Source: CAVZXS01 sp963779325
GTDB lineage: Bacteria; Bacteroidota; Bacteroidia; Chitinophagales; Chitinophagaceae
Length of the DNA stretch: 64,000 bases
Reading direction: 5' to 3'
Assembly: GCA_963779325.1 (NCBI GenBank)
Contig: CAVZXS010000032.1
Coordinates: forward strand, 1 to 64,000
A program made the position numbers and the translations under genes. Shown here piece after piece: positions 35,335 to 43,830 of this stretch. How positions within the stretch are numbered: position 1 is the stretch's first letter; each line of letters starts with the position of its first letter. The notes beneath the pieces were generated by a model. That model saw only the letters and a program-made list of their open reading frames with translations. It was not told the origin of the DNA and searched no databases.

Positions 35335-36844
35335 CTACCTCCTGCTGTAATTCGGCGCTTCTTTGGTAATTTCTATATCATGCGCATGGCTTTCTCTCAT
35401 ACCTGCATTGGTAATTTTTACAAATGCGGCCTTCTTTAATTCAGCAATATCTTTTGCTCCGCAATAACCCATACCTGCACGCAAACCGCCGGTGTATTGA
35501 TACACTACTTCTTTTAATGATCCTTTATATGCTACACGACCTTCGATGCCTTCGGGTACAAATTTCTTTGCGTCGTCTTCCGGGTCCTGGAAGTAACGGT
35601 CACTGCTCCCTGTAGCCATAGCGCCCAGCGAACCCATACCGCGATATTCTTTAAATTTTCTTCCTTCATATATAATGGTTTCGCCCGGGCTTTCTTCTGT
35701 ACCGGCAAAAATGCTGCCCATCATTATACAATCGGCGCCGGCGGCCAATGCTTTTACCATATCGCCGGTATAACGAATACCACCATCGGCAATCAACGGA
35801 ATATTTTTCTTTTTTAATTCTTTGGCTGCTTCCATAATAGCGGTAAGTTGGGGAACACCTGCACCGGCTACTATTCTTGTAGTGCAAATAGAACCCGGGC
35901 CTATACCTACTTTTACCGCATCGGCTCCGGCATCGGCTAATGCTTTAGCGCCGGCAGCGGTACCTACATTTCCGGCTATTACCTGAATGTTTTTAAAATT
36001 CTTTTTTATTTCTTTCAGTGCAGTCGATAACTCCTTTACTGTGTCCGTGTGCACTGTCCAATCCTATTACATCGGCGCCTACATTTTGCAAAGCCGATAC
36101 CCGATCCAAAATATCTTTTGTAATACCTACACCGGCGCCTAACAAGCAATCTTCCGAACTGTCTTTTACCGCATTAGGAAAACTTTGCAGTTGTAAAATA
36201 TCACGATAAGTAATCAGGCCAATCAGTTTACCTGTTTTGCTTACAACCGGTAATTTTTCAATTTTATAATTACGAAGAATTTTTGCCGCTTTTTTTAAAT
36301 CGGTTCCTTCCGGTGCGATGATGAGATTTTCTTTGGTCATCACTTCACTTACTTTGCGGGACGTATCTGTTTCAAATCGTAAATCGCGGTTGGTTAATAT
36401 GCCTGTCAGTTTACCCGTTTTATCTACAATAGGAATACCGCCGATTTTATTTTCTCTCATCAGTCGTAATGCGTCGCCGATGGTGGCATTTTCCAATAAT
36501 GTTACGGGATCAAGTATCAATCCGCTTTCGCTGCGCTTTACTTTTCTTACCTGTTCGGCTTGCTGTTCTATGCTCATATTTTTATGCAGCATACCTATGC
36601 CGCCTTCTCTTGCCAGCGCCATTGCCAACGATGCTTCAGTTACCGTATCCATAGCGGCGGAAACCAACGGTACATTGAGCGTAATAGTCTTGGTAAGGCG
36701 TGAACGGATGTCTGCATCTCTGGGTAGTACCTGGCTGTAGCCGGGCATCAGCAATACATCATCAAAGGTTAACCCTTCGCCGAAAAATTTAGTCCCGATA
36801 GCTATCGGGATGCTTTTAGAAGCGGTAGAATTTATTGTTGCCAT
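35335..36844 (-). CDS. guaB: IMP dehydrogenase (one frameshift)
   Basis: About 503 codons if one extra base near 36016-36025 is removed (GVID then ALKEIKKNFKNIQVIAGNV). Two CBS domains (about 95-215: ATIGDALRLMRENKIGGIPI and DLKKAAKILRNYKIEKLPVV) are inserted in the TIM barrel. The catalytic loop is GPGSICTTRI with the active Cys, followed by IADGGIRYTGD and the flap with EGIEGRV. It oxidises IMP to XMP, the committed step of GTP synthesis. The start ATG 36844 lies just after a TATCTTTG box. The N-terminal SIPIAIGT is encoded by an 18-bp palindrome (36793-36810) that looks like a repeat insertion. Confidence 0.94.
36793..36810. repeat. Perfect 18-bp palindrome in the 5' end of guaB
   Basis: TCCCGATAGCTATCGGGA, of the same TCCCG(A/C)..(T/G)CGGGA type as 32865-32882 and the gapped version at 560-578 in the first lipoprotein gene. 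It is translated as part of the GuaB N-terminus. Confidence 0.6.
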
Positions 36845-36847
36845 GTG

Positions 36848-36855
36848 CAAAGATA
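36848..36855 (-). promoter_or_regulatory. -7 box of guaB
   Basis: TATCTTTG on the minus strand, 3 bp before ATG, preceded at 11 bp by TTTGCCCC. The same pair of motifs, TTTGCCCC then TATCTTTG, precedes folD. The leader would be very short or absent. Confidence 0.5.
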
Positions 36856-37261
36856 TATTACCGGGGCAAACAACAAAAATGAATTTTTTAAGCCCTTATT
36901 TTATACGGATTTGGTTTTGGTACAGTATCGATTTTGCGGCATGCAGTATGTTTTAATATCTTCATATATTAGCGGCACTGCGTCAAATAATTTCTTTGAT
37001 TACAAAGTGAATATTAATCGTGCCATTATGTATTTTTAATTAATAGTTTGAGTATTTTTCTTTAATCAGGTGGTGGTTTTGTAATCAATGTTATTCTATT
37101 CTCATAATTTTTATATACCCTGTTAGTTGCATAAAAAAAGCCAACCAATGTGGTATTGTCTGATTACGAATTTCGCTTTCTCTTTGCAGTAAGAATTTTT
37201 TATATCATCATTTAACCCCGCCTGAACGGCGTTTGTCCGTCGGGTTTAAACCTTATTTTTT
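36856..37261. other. Divergent intergenic region guaB / collagen-like lipoprotein
   Basis: A/T-rich and without a gene. A weak hairpin CCCG...CGGG (about 37223-37250) with TCCGTCGGG precedes the ATG at 37262. A short open frame 36845-37039 has no coding character. Confidence 0.4.
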
Positions 37262-37928
37262 ATGAAAAAAGTTATTAGCTTTTTTAGCGACAGTTATTTT
37301 TTCTGCTGTATTAATTTCTTGTTCTAAAGATGGCGCTACCGGCCCTGCAGGTGCTAACGGCGCTAACGGTCCCGTAGGTCCGCAAGGCCCGGTAGGTCCC
37401 GCAGGCCCAATCGGTGCTACCGGTTCAGCCAATGTTATTTATTCTAGTTGGATAACCAGCCCGTACAGTTCACGCGATACCACGGTGGACGGCACTTGTT
37501 TGAGATTACGCCACCTTGATGCCCCCTCATTAAGCGCCGACATACTTAACAAGGGTACGATGATTACTTATATGCGTGTGGGTTCTATCGGGCCATATGC
37601 ATTGCCCTATACTTCTGATGCGGGTGGTGCTACCAATACAGTTAATTGTATTTATAATCTGCAAAAGATTTTTGTATACAGGCATACATTTAATACTTGC
37701 CGTTTTAATTCAGGTATCGCTCCTGCATTTCCGGGTCAGCCTGTTCTTGTTAATTTACCGCAGAGTTTAGAGTATCGTTATATTCTTATACCCGGCGCTG
37801 TATCAGGCGGTCGCTTTATCAGCGGCGCTGCTGCCGGCTATACATCCGATCAATTGAAAGCAATGCCTTATGAACAAGTAAGGCAATTGATGAATATACC
37901 TGCAGAAGGTACTAATGAAGCAAAGTAA
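37262..37928 (+). CDS. Lipoprotein with short collagen-like repeat (one frameshift)
   Basis: About 221 codons. From ATG 37262, removing one T in the T6 run at 37280-37285 gives MKKVISFLATVIFSAVLISC, a lipoprotein signal with lipobox LISC, then SKDGATGPAGANGANGPVGP and more Gly-X-Y triplets (about residues 24-55). The rest (WITSPYSSRDTTVDG to the end) is probably a beta-rich surface domain. Such G-X-Y lipoproteins are common in Bacteroidota and may be filament-like or adhesive. The function is not established. A strong terminator follows. Confidence 0.75.
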
Positions 37929-37955
37929 GCAGTCTTTAGTGTAGTTAGTATTGGT

Positions 37956-37989
37956 AATGCCGGGGATTAATTTCTCCGGCATTTTTTTT
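37956..37989. terminator. Terminator after collagen-like lipoprotein gene
   Basis: AATGCCGG / CCGGCATT stem followed by T8, ending within the stop region of the convergent dprA gene. Confidence 0.8.
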
Positions 37990-39094
37990 ATACTAATTTA
38001 TATATTTTACCGGGCAGTGAAAGAATAACTCCCTGTAATTCCATATTTAAAATTGCCGCCGCTACGGCGCTGCTGTTCAAGCCGCTTCGCAAATTAATTT
38101 CATCAATCGGCGCCGCTTCTTTTTCTTTGAGAATATCAACAATTATTCTTTCTTCTTTTGATAATTCTATAAATAACTCCTTTTGACTTTTGATTTTTGA
38201 CTTTTGCGGTTTTTCTTCCCATCCCATTACTTCTATCAATTCTTCCGCATCAGTGAGCAACATGGCTTTATTATTTTTTATAAGATAATTGCAGCCTTCG
38301 CTTTTAGTATCCGTTACCCTGCCGGGAAAAGCGAATACGTCTTTATTATACCCGTTGGCCAGCTCGGCGGTTATCATACTGCCGCCTTTGATACTTGTTT
38401 CAATTACAATAGTGGCATCGCTCATACCGGCAACTACCCGGTTTCTTGTAGGAAAATTATGTTTATCAGGCTTTGATTTACTGCGAAATTCTGTCAGTAG
38501 CCCGCCGTTATGTTTCAGCATATCCTTTGCCAGCGGGGCATGCAGGTCAGGGTAAATTTGATCGAGCCCGTGCGCCAGTACACCAATGGTAGGTAAATTA
38601 TTTTTAAGCGATGATTTATGCGCAATGCCGTCTACACCGTAAGCCAACCCGCTTACTACGGTTATATTTTGACCGGCCAGTTCTTTAATTAATTTTTCTG
38701 TAACCTGTTTGGCATAATCGGTATGATTGCGTGTACCGATGACGGCGATAATTTTCTGCGCATTTAAATCCGCATCGCCTTTGTAGAACAGGAGTGTAGG
38801 GCTGTCATAGCAATTCAATAAACGCTGCGGATAATTTTTATCGATAATAAAAAGCGGTTTGATTTTATATTTTTCAATAAACTTTATTTCTTCTTCTGCT
38901 TTTGTGAAATCAGTAAAGACTTTTATCGCTTTGGCCCGCACCATACCGATACCTTCAATTTTTTCGAGAGTGGATTGTTTTGCTTTAAAAATACTTTGCG
39001 CATCGCCAAACTGCTGCGTCAATATTTTTGCATGCACGCAGCCGATATTGGGTACTTCCGTTAAAGCCAATTGAAATAATAAGTCAGTTGTCAT
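37988..39094 (-). CDS. dprA: DNA-processing protein DprA
   Basis: 368 residues. An N-terminal helical/HhH part (ALTEVPNIGCVHAKIL and LEKIEGIGMVRAKAI) precedes the Rossmann-like domain (IIAVIGTRNHTDYAKQ, TVVSGLAYGVDGIAHKSSL, GLLTEFRSKSKPDKHNFPTRNR). A winged-helix C-terminus follows (EERIIVDILKEKEAAPIDEI). DprA protects incoming single strands and loads RecA in natural transformation. The linker before the winged helix, KPQKSKIKSQKE, is encoded by AAAAGTC/AAAAATC heptamers (38181-38207). Confidence 0.93.
   Translation of the reverse strand: MTTDLLFQLALTEVPNIGCVHAKILTQQFGDAQSIFKAKQSTLEKIEGIGMVRAKAIKVFTDFTKAEEEIKFIEKYKIKPLFIIDKNYPQRLLNCYDSPTLLFYKGDADLNAQKIIAVIGTRNHTDYAKQVTEKLIKELAGQNITVVSGLAYGVDGIAHKSSLKNNLPTIGVLAHGLDQIYPDLHAPLAKDMLKHNGGLLTEFRSKSKPDKHNFPTRNRVVAGMSDATIVIETSIKGGSMITAELANGYNKDVFAFPGRVTDTKSEGCNYLIKNNKAMLLTDAEELIEVMGWEEKPQKSKIKSQKELFIELSKEERIIVDILKEKEAAPIDEINLRSGLNSSAVAAAILNMELQGVILSLPGKIYKLV
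38181..38207 (-). repeat. Heptamer repeat in the dprA linker
   Basis: AAAAGTC, AAAAATC, AAAAGTC, AAAAGGA units on the coding strand, in frame, between the Rossmann domain and the C-terminal winged helix. Confidence 0.6.
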
Positions 39095-39165
39095 TGATTC
39101 ATTTAGTGTGCGATAAAAATACCGGAAAGAAAATTATCGGCAATGACTTATTTAACTTTTTTGAA

Positions 39166-41079
39166 CTATTGACTGATGACCCGCATTTCCGTTCTGCGGT
39201 TCTGCATTTTACCTTCTTCGGTTTTATTGTCGGCTATCGGTTTGGTACTGCCAAAGCCTTTATAGGTAAGCCGTTTGGGGTTTATTTTATTTTTTACTAA
39301 ATAATCAACCACCGACTTGGCCCTGTTTTGCGACAGTTTTAAATTGGCCGGCGCATTACCTATATTATCGGTGTGCCCGCTTATTTCAATTTTCACCGTC
39401 GGGTTTTCATTCAGCAACTGAATCATTTTGTCCAATTCAATTTGCGATTCAGGTTTCAGGTTAAATTTATTTAAATCAAAAAAAATATTTTTTAAAACTA
39501 CGGAAGCATTGGCTTCGATGGGCTGCAATAAAATGTTCTTTTCAAATGCCACGTCGGCAGAGGCTGCTGTTAGTGAAAAATTTTCAGAAAAAAATAAATA
39601 ACCTTTTCGGTTTACGCTAAATGCATAATCTTTTCCCGCAGGCAGTGTAACTAAATAATTGCCCTGCTCATCCGTTTGCAGTTTCGATATTACTTCTTTG
39701 GTGGAAAGATCAATGAGTTCTACCGAAGACGGCAATCCTTTTTTCGTTTTTTTATCCAACACCTGACCTTTTACCCAAAGTGTTTTTTTGGGCCGTACGT
39801 TTTCTCTTAATTCAAAACTGTAAATATCCAAGCCGCCTTTAGTATCGTTTCTGTCGCTGGAGTAATAGGCCGTTGCACCGTCAGCAGCTATAAATAATGT
39901 TCCTTCCCGATTGATGGTATTAATCGGATAGCCCAGGTTTTCGGGTTTGCTCCAAACACCCTTGGGTCCTTTGCGAACCAAAAACAAATCATCATCGCCG
40001 TAGCCTTGGTGTTTATTTGATGTAAAGTATAATGTTTGATTATCTGCATGAATAAAAGGACACGCTTCATCGCCGCTTGTATTTACTTCGGGGCCCAAGC
40101 TTTCGGGGCTGCTCCATTTACCATTGGGTTGTAAATGACTTACATAAATATCGCTGCCGCCAAGTCCGCCAAATCTTCTGCTGGCGAAATACAAATCTTT
40201 TTTATCCGGAGAAAGACAGGGCTGCGATTCCCACTGATCGGAATTGATATAACCGCCCAAGTTTACAGCTTCGCTCCATCCTTCGTTAGTCAAATAAGAA
40301 ATATACAAATCACAACTGCCGAAACCATCGGGCCGGTTGCAACCCGTAAAGACAAGCCATTGGCCATCCTGCGAAATCATTTGCGCTCCCTCGTTTTGGT
40401 TAGTATTTACTTTATTGCCAAGCGTAGCGGCTTTAGTCCAGTTGCTGTTATTTTGTTTGGCAGAAAAAAAGTCTTCATTAAAATTATTCAACCTGCGGGT
40501 GAAAACTAATTCTTTACCGTCAATAGTCAGCGAAGGAAAATATTCCGACTCTTTTGTGTTAACAGAGTCACCGGCATTTTTTGGTGCGAACACATAACCT
40601 TTATTCGCATTTTTCTTTTCATACGCTACGCCAAATTCATAACTCAGTTTTCTGAACTCCGCCGCTTTTTTTGTATTTACATTTAATTTGGGGGAATTCA
40701 ATAATGATTGAATAGTGCTCAGCGCTTTTTCAAAATTACCCAGGCCAGCCAGGTTGATGGAGTAGGGGAGTTTGTATTCGTTGCTGTAAACGGAATCCAT
40801 GGCAAACGATTTTTCATAGTAATTAACGGATTCTTGGTGGCTTTTTAATTGTCCGAAAACGCCGGCCAATGATAAGTAAGCATCCAGGTATTTATTATCC
40901 TGTTCGATGCATTGTTTCAGCAAACCAACCGCGTTGGCATAGTTTCCTTCCTGCGCACGGGTAATGGCCTGTTCATACAATTGCTGTGTTTTTTTGTTCA
41001 CTTTAGTCGGGTCGTAGGATTGGGCGAAGGAGGAAAGAAGTAAAAAGGTAAAAGTAAAAAATAGGATGAGTCTTTTCAT
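39166..41079 (-). CDS. PorE-like OmpA-family protein (TPR, beta-propeller, carboxypeptidase-like, OmpA domains)
   Basis: 637 residues. Signal peptide ending at SFAQS. TPR repeats at about 27-165, a PD40-type propeller at about 180-430 (ESEYFPSLTIDGKELVFTRR, GAQMISQDGQWLVFTG, SQPCLSPDKKDLYFASRR and others), a carboxypeptidase-regulatory-like domain at about 435-525 (VKGQVLDKKTKKGLPSSVEL), and a C-terminal OmpA peptidoglycan-binding domain (ISGHTDNIGNAPANLKLSQN, RAKSVVDYL). This exact order matches PorE, the peptidoglycan-attached subunit of the type IX secretion machine. Many related proteins exist, so PorE identity is likely but not certain. The signal-peptide core is encoded by heptamers (41033-41063). 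Confidence 0.85.
   Translation of the reverse strand: MKRLILFFTFTFLLLSSFAQSYDPTKVNKKTQQLYEQAITRAQEGNYANAVGLLKQCIEQDNKYLDAYLSLAGVFGQLKSHQESVNYYEKSFAMDSVYSNEYKLPYSINLAGLGNFEKALSTIQSLLNSPKLNVNTKKAAEFRKLSYEFGVAYEKKNANKGYVFAPKNAGDSVNTKESEYFPSLTIDGKELVFTRRLNNFNEDFFSAKQNNSNWTKAATLGNKVNTNQNEGAQMISQDGQWLVFTGCNRPDGFGSCDLYISYLTNEGWSEAVNLGGYINSDQWESQPCLSPDKKDLYFASRRFGGLGGSDIYVSHLQPNGKWSSPESLGPEVNTSGDEACPFIHADNQTLYFTSNKHQGYGDDDLFLVRKGPKGVWSKPENLGYPINTINREGTLFIAADGATAYYSSDRNDTKGGLDIYSFELRENVRPKKTLWVKGQVLDKKTKKGLPSSVELIDLSTKEVISKLQTDEQGNYLVTLPAGKDYAFSVNRKGYLFFSENFSLTAASADVAFEKNILLQPIEANASVVLKNIFFDLNKFNLKPESQIELDKMIQLLNENPTVKIEISGHTDNIGNAPANLKLSQNRAKSVVDYLVKNKINPKRLTYKGFGSTKPIADNKTEEGKMQNRRTEMRVISQ
41033..41063 (-). 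repeat. Heptamer repeat encoding the PorE-like signal-peptide core
   Basis: Coding-strand units CTATTTT, TTACTTT, TACCTTT, TTACTTC in 7-bp steps give the hydrophobic LFFTFTFLLL stretch. Confidence 0.55.
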
Positions 41080-41167
41080 TAGAATGTTAATTGTAAAATG
41101 TACTAACGAAATTATTTGATTTTTATTCCTTTTTATTAATAAATAAAGGAAGAGCTTTTCTTTACAG

Positions 41168-41225
41168 CATTTGCCCTATATGACTTCCTTGACTCTTATG
41201 ACCTATTTGCCTTCAATGACTCTTC
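41168..41225. repeat. Heptamer-period repeat between queE and the PorE-like gene
   Basis: TATGACT, TCCTTGA, CTCTTAT, GACCTAT, TTGCCTT, CAATGAC units with an approximate 7-bp period fill the spacer upstream of queE's stop codon. Confidence 0.5.
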
Positions 41226-41228
41226 TCT

Positions 41229-41855
41229 TTACGGCACATTAATATACTTGTGTATCTGTAAGCTCAGCTCCCATTTTGGATTTGCTTTTATGTATTCAAT
41301 AATCATCGGAGTTACTTCCGTGGCTTTGTCCCATTCGGGTTGCAAAAATAATTTACAATCGGCGCTAACCCGGGCAGCATATTTTTCGGCCCAATCAAAA
41401 TCTGATTTATTGAACACTACAATTTTTAATTCATTGGCCTTAGGTAAAATTTCCGGTAACGGAGCTTTAAATTTTTTGGGCGATAAACAAATCCAATCCC
41501 AACTGCCGCTCAGCGGATGAGCACCCGAAGTTTCTATATGTGTTTTTAGTCCGGCTGATTGTAATTCGTTTGTCAATTCATCAAGATTGTGCATAAGCGG
41601 TTCACCACCCGTAATAACAACGACCCGCGCCGGAGTTTTTTCAACTTCCGACTTCATATTTCCGACTTCATACTTCGGATGTTTCTTCGCATCCCAACTG
41701 TCTTTTACATCGCACCAAACACAACCTACATCGCAGCCGCCCAAGCGGATAAAGTATGCGGCTCTTCCTTGGTGAAAACCTTCGCCCTGTAAAGTATAAA
41801 AATGCTCCATTACCGGAAGCAAGGAAGATGAAATATGTTGCGTTGTTGTTTCCAT
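41229..41855 (-). CDS. queE: 7-carboxy-7-deazaguanine synthase QueE
   Basis: 208 residues, radical SAM. The cluster-binding cysteines are C41, C45 and C48 (GGCDVGCVWCD), followed by VVVITGGEPLMHN and IETSGAHP. It converts 6-carboxy-tetrahydropterin (QueD product) to 7-carboxy-7-deazaguanine for queuosine. Residues 61-73 (KYEVGNM, KSEVEK) come from a heptamer repeat (41641-41679) located between the cluster loop and the GGEP strand, close to the active-site side, which is an odd place for an insert. QueD/PTPS and FolE are at 12.8-14.4 kb and QueA at 53 kb. Confidence 0.92.
   Translation of the reverse strand: METTTQHISSSLLPVMEHFYTLQGEGFHQGRAAYFIRLGGCDVGCVWCDVKDSWDAKKHPKYEVGNMKSEVEKTPARVVVITGGEPLMHNLDELTNELQSAGLKTHIETSGAHPLSGSWDWICLSPKKFKAPLPEILPKANELKIVVFNKSDFDWAEKYAARVSADCKLFLQPEWDKATEVTPMIIEYIKANPKWELSLQIHKYINVP
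41637..41679 (-). repeat. Heptamer repeat inside queE
   Basis: GAAGTAT, GAAGTCG, GAAATAT, GAAGTCG, GAAGTTG on the coding strand, in frame. The same GAAGTCG unit is found in mqnD. Confidence 0.7.
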
Positions 41856-41904
41856 GTAAAAAAATCGAGTTTCAAATTCGGCGCCTTATTTATCAATCAG
41901 GAGT

Positions 41905-42780
41905 TTAATTTTTCTGTCTGCAGGCTTTGTAAGTATTCTTCAGTAATGCGGCAATAGTCATGGGCCCCACACCACCGGGTACGGGTGTTATGAACGAACA
42001 CTTAGGCGCTACACTATCAAAATGTACATCGCCCAATAATTTAAATCCGCTCTTTTTGGTTATATCAATTACTCTTGTAATACCCACATCAATAATTACC
42101 GCACCTTCTTTTACCATACCGGCAGTAATAAATTCGGGTCTGCCCAATGCCGCGACAATAATATCAGCACTTACACAAATGGCTTCTAAATTTTTGGTAT
42201 GACTGTGACAAACAGTAACCGTGCAATTACCTGCCGGTGTATTGCTGCTTAATAAAATACTCATTGGTCGGCCCACAATATTGCTGCGACCGACAACCAC
42301 AGCGTGTTTTCCTTTTGTTTCTATTTTATAATGCTCCAGCATCAGCATAATACCATACGGTGTTGCGGGTATAAATGTTTCAAGGCCCTGTACCATTCGC
42401 CCTACACTTACCGGGTGGAATCCATCCACATCTTTATCGGGATCAATGGCGTTAATAATATTTTCTTCCGAAATATGTTTTGGCAAAGGCAATTGCACCA
42501 AAATGCCATCCACATCCGGATCGGTGTTCAGTTCATTAATGACACCTATAAGCTTCGATTCTGATACAGTATCTTCCAATCGAAAGAGCGTAGATTTAAA
42601 ACCTACTTGTTCGCAAGCCTTAACTTTTGCCGCAACATAGGTTTCGCTTGCGCCATTGCTTCCAATTAATATCGCCGCCAGGTGCGGTACTTTTTTTCCT
42701 TCAGCGGCTAATTGCGCTGTATCTAATTTCAATTCGTCTTTTATTGCCTGAGCCGTCTTTTTACCATCTAAAATTTGCAT
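41905..42780 (-). CDS. folD: Methylenetetrahydrofolate dehydrogenase / cyclohydrolase FolD
   Basis: 291 residues from ATG 42780 (MQILDGKKTAQAIKDEL). The catalytic Lys lies in TYVAAKVKACEQVG, DGILVQLPLPKHI is the substrate loop, GRSNIVGRPMSILL binds NADP, and PVPGGVGPMTIAAL is the C-terminal signature. It interconverts methylene-, methenyl- and formyl-tetrahydrofolate. A TATCTTTG box lies 5 bp before the start, so the transcript is nearly leaderless. Confidence 0.95.
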   Translation of the reverse strand: MQILDGKKTAQAIKDELKLDTAQLAAEGKKVPHLAAILIGSNGASETYVAAKVKACEQVGFKSTLFRLEDTVSESKLIGVINELNTDPDVDGILVQLPLPKHISEENIINAIDPDKDVDGFHPVSVGRMVQGLETFIPATPYGIMLMLEHYKIETKGKHAVVVGRSNIVGRPMSILLSSNTPAGNCTVTVCHSHTKNLEAICVSADIIVAALGRPEFITAGMVKEGAVIIDVGITRVIDITKKSGFKLLGDVHFDSVAPKCSFITPVPGGVGPMTIAALLKNTYKACRQKN

Positions 42781-42784
42781 GGCG

Positions 42785-42792
42785 CAAAGATA
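42785..42792 (-). promoter_or_regulatory. -7 box of folD
   Basis: TATCTTTG on the minus strand, preceded 12 bp upstream by TTTGCCCC. This arrangement is shared with guaB. Confidence 0.5.
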
Positions 42793-42816
42793 ATGGTAGC
42801 GGGGCAAAGTTGGGGT

Positions 42817-42881
42817 GAGAGTTACGAGTTTCAGGTTGCCGGTTACAAGTTGCGGGTTGCAAGTTTTGGGTTGTTTTTTTT
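42817..42881. repeat. Heptamer-period repeat between folD and the barrel-protein gene
   Basis: Eight consecutive 7-bp units of the form GAGTTAC, GAGTTTC, AGGTTGC, CGGTTAC, AAGTTGC, GGGTTGC, AAGTTTT, GGGTTGT. It lies in the divergent promoter region. Confidence 0.75.
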
Positions 42882-42905
42882 AATTTAAACAAATACTTCT
42901 TTACT

Positions 42906-43814
42906 GTGCTGCATTTATACATTGATGCGGGCGGTTTCTTATTCCTTCATTTCCTTATCTTTAGTAAAACTAACTGCTTGGTCCACCGCCTTTGTATATT
43001 CATTATAGCTATAATGATTGTAACACCCGCCCTGTCGCAAACATCCCGCAGGCCCTTAGTTGCATCTTACACGGGGCTCGGCGCCTATAGTATTTCTCAT
43101 ACCGATGTTTTTTCTTTTGTAAGTAACCAGGCATCATTGGCGCAAATAAAAAATGCGCCGGTCGGTATTTACAGTGAAAGAAGATTTCTTTTGAGCGAAT
43201 TAAATTATTATGGTACCGCGTTTGCTTTGCCAACCCGGTCCGGCAATTTTGGAATTAATGCCGGTTATTTTGGTTTTAGCGATTATAACGAATCGCAAAT
43301 AGGATTGGCTTATGCAAGAAAGCTGGGAAGTAAACTGGATTTGGGCGTTCAGTTCGATTATAATTCCATTCGAATGGCGGGTTACGGCAATGCTGTGGCT
43401 GTCAATTTTCAAATAGGCGCCATTATGCATTTGTCGGAAAAACTGCATACAGGTATTCATGTATTTAATCCCTTAGGAGGAAAATTTGGAAAAGACCTGC
43501 AGGAAAAATTAGCATCCGCATACAAAGCAGGGATGGGTTATGAAGCATCGGATAAATTTTTTGTTAGCGCTGAAATTCAAAAAGTAGAAAGCCTGCCCGT
43601 AAATGTACTTGCAGGTATGCAGTATAAATTTCTGCCGCAGTTAATGGCCCGAGTTGGTATCAATACCGAAACATCCGTTGCATACATGGGGTTGGGTTTG
43701 CAGTTAAAATCATTCAGGTTGGATGTAACAGCAAGCCGGCATCCGCAGTTGGGTATATCACCGGGTTTATTGTTGTTGTATAATTTTAAAACAAAACAAG
43801 TATCTGAAGACTAA
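42906..43814 (+). CDS. Outer-membrane beta-barrel protein, possibly PorV/PorQ-like
   Basis: Up to 302 residues. The real start may be internal, because the signal-peptide-like IAIMIVTPALSQ ends near residue 45. The mature part has GLGAYSISHTDVFSFVSNQA, then alternating strands (FGINAGYFGFSDYNESQIGLAYARKLG, SKLDLGVQFDYN) to the C-terminus, with barrel periodicity throughout. The pattern with an N-terminal asparagine/alanine motif (SNQASLA) resembles the PorV/PorQ/FadL-type family of T9SS accessory barrels, though identity is not certain. The helix-hairpin-helix gene follows 16 bp downstream. Confidence 0.65.
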   Translation: MLHLYIDAGGFLFLHFLIFSKTNCLVHRLCIFIIAIMIVTPALSQTSRRPLVASYTGLGAYSISHTDVFSFVSNQASLAQIKNAPVGIYSERRFLLSELNYYGTAFALPTRSGNFGINAGYFGFSDYNESQIGLAYARKLGSKLDLGVQFDYNSIRMAGYGNAVAVNFQIGAIMHLSEKLHTGIHVFNPLGGKFGKDLQEKLASAYKAGMGYEASDKFFVSAEIQKVESLPVNVLAGMQYKFLPQLMARVGINTETSVAYMGLGLQLKSFRLDVTASRHPQLGISPGLLLLYNFKTKQVSED

Positions 43815-43830
43815 AGAAAGTATTTGAAAA

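Noticed and set aside
36845..37039. 64-codon open frame between guaB and the collagen-like gene
   Set aside because: It runs through the guaB promoter region, with low-complexity composition and no signal or motif.
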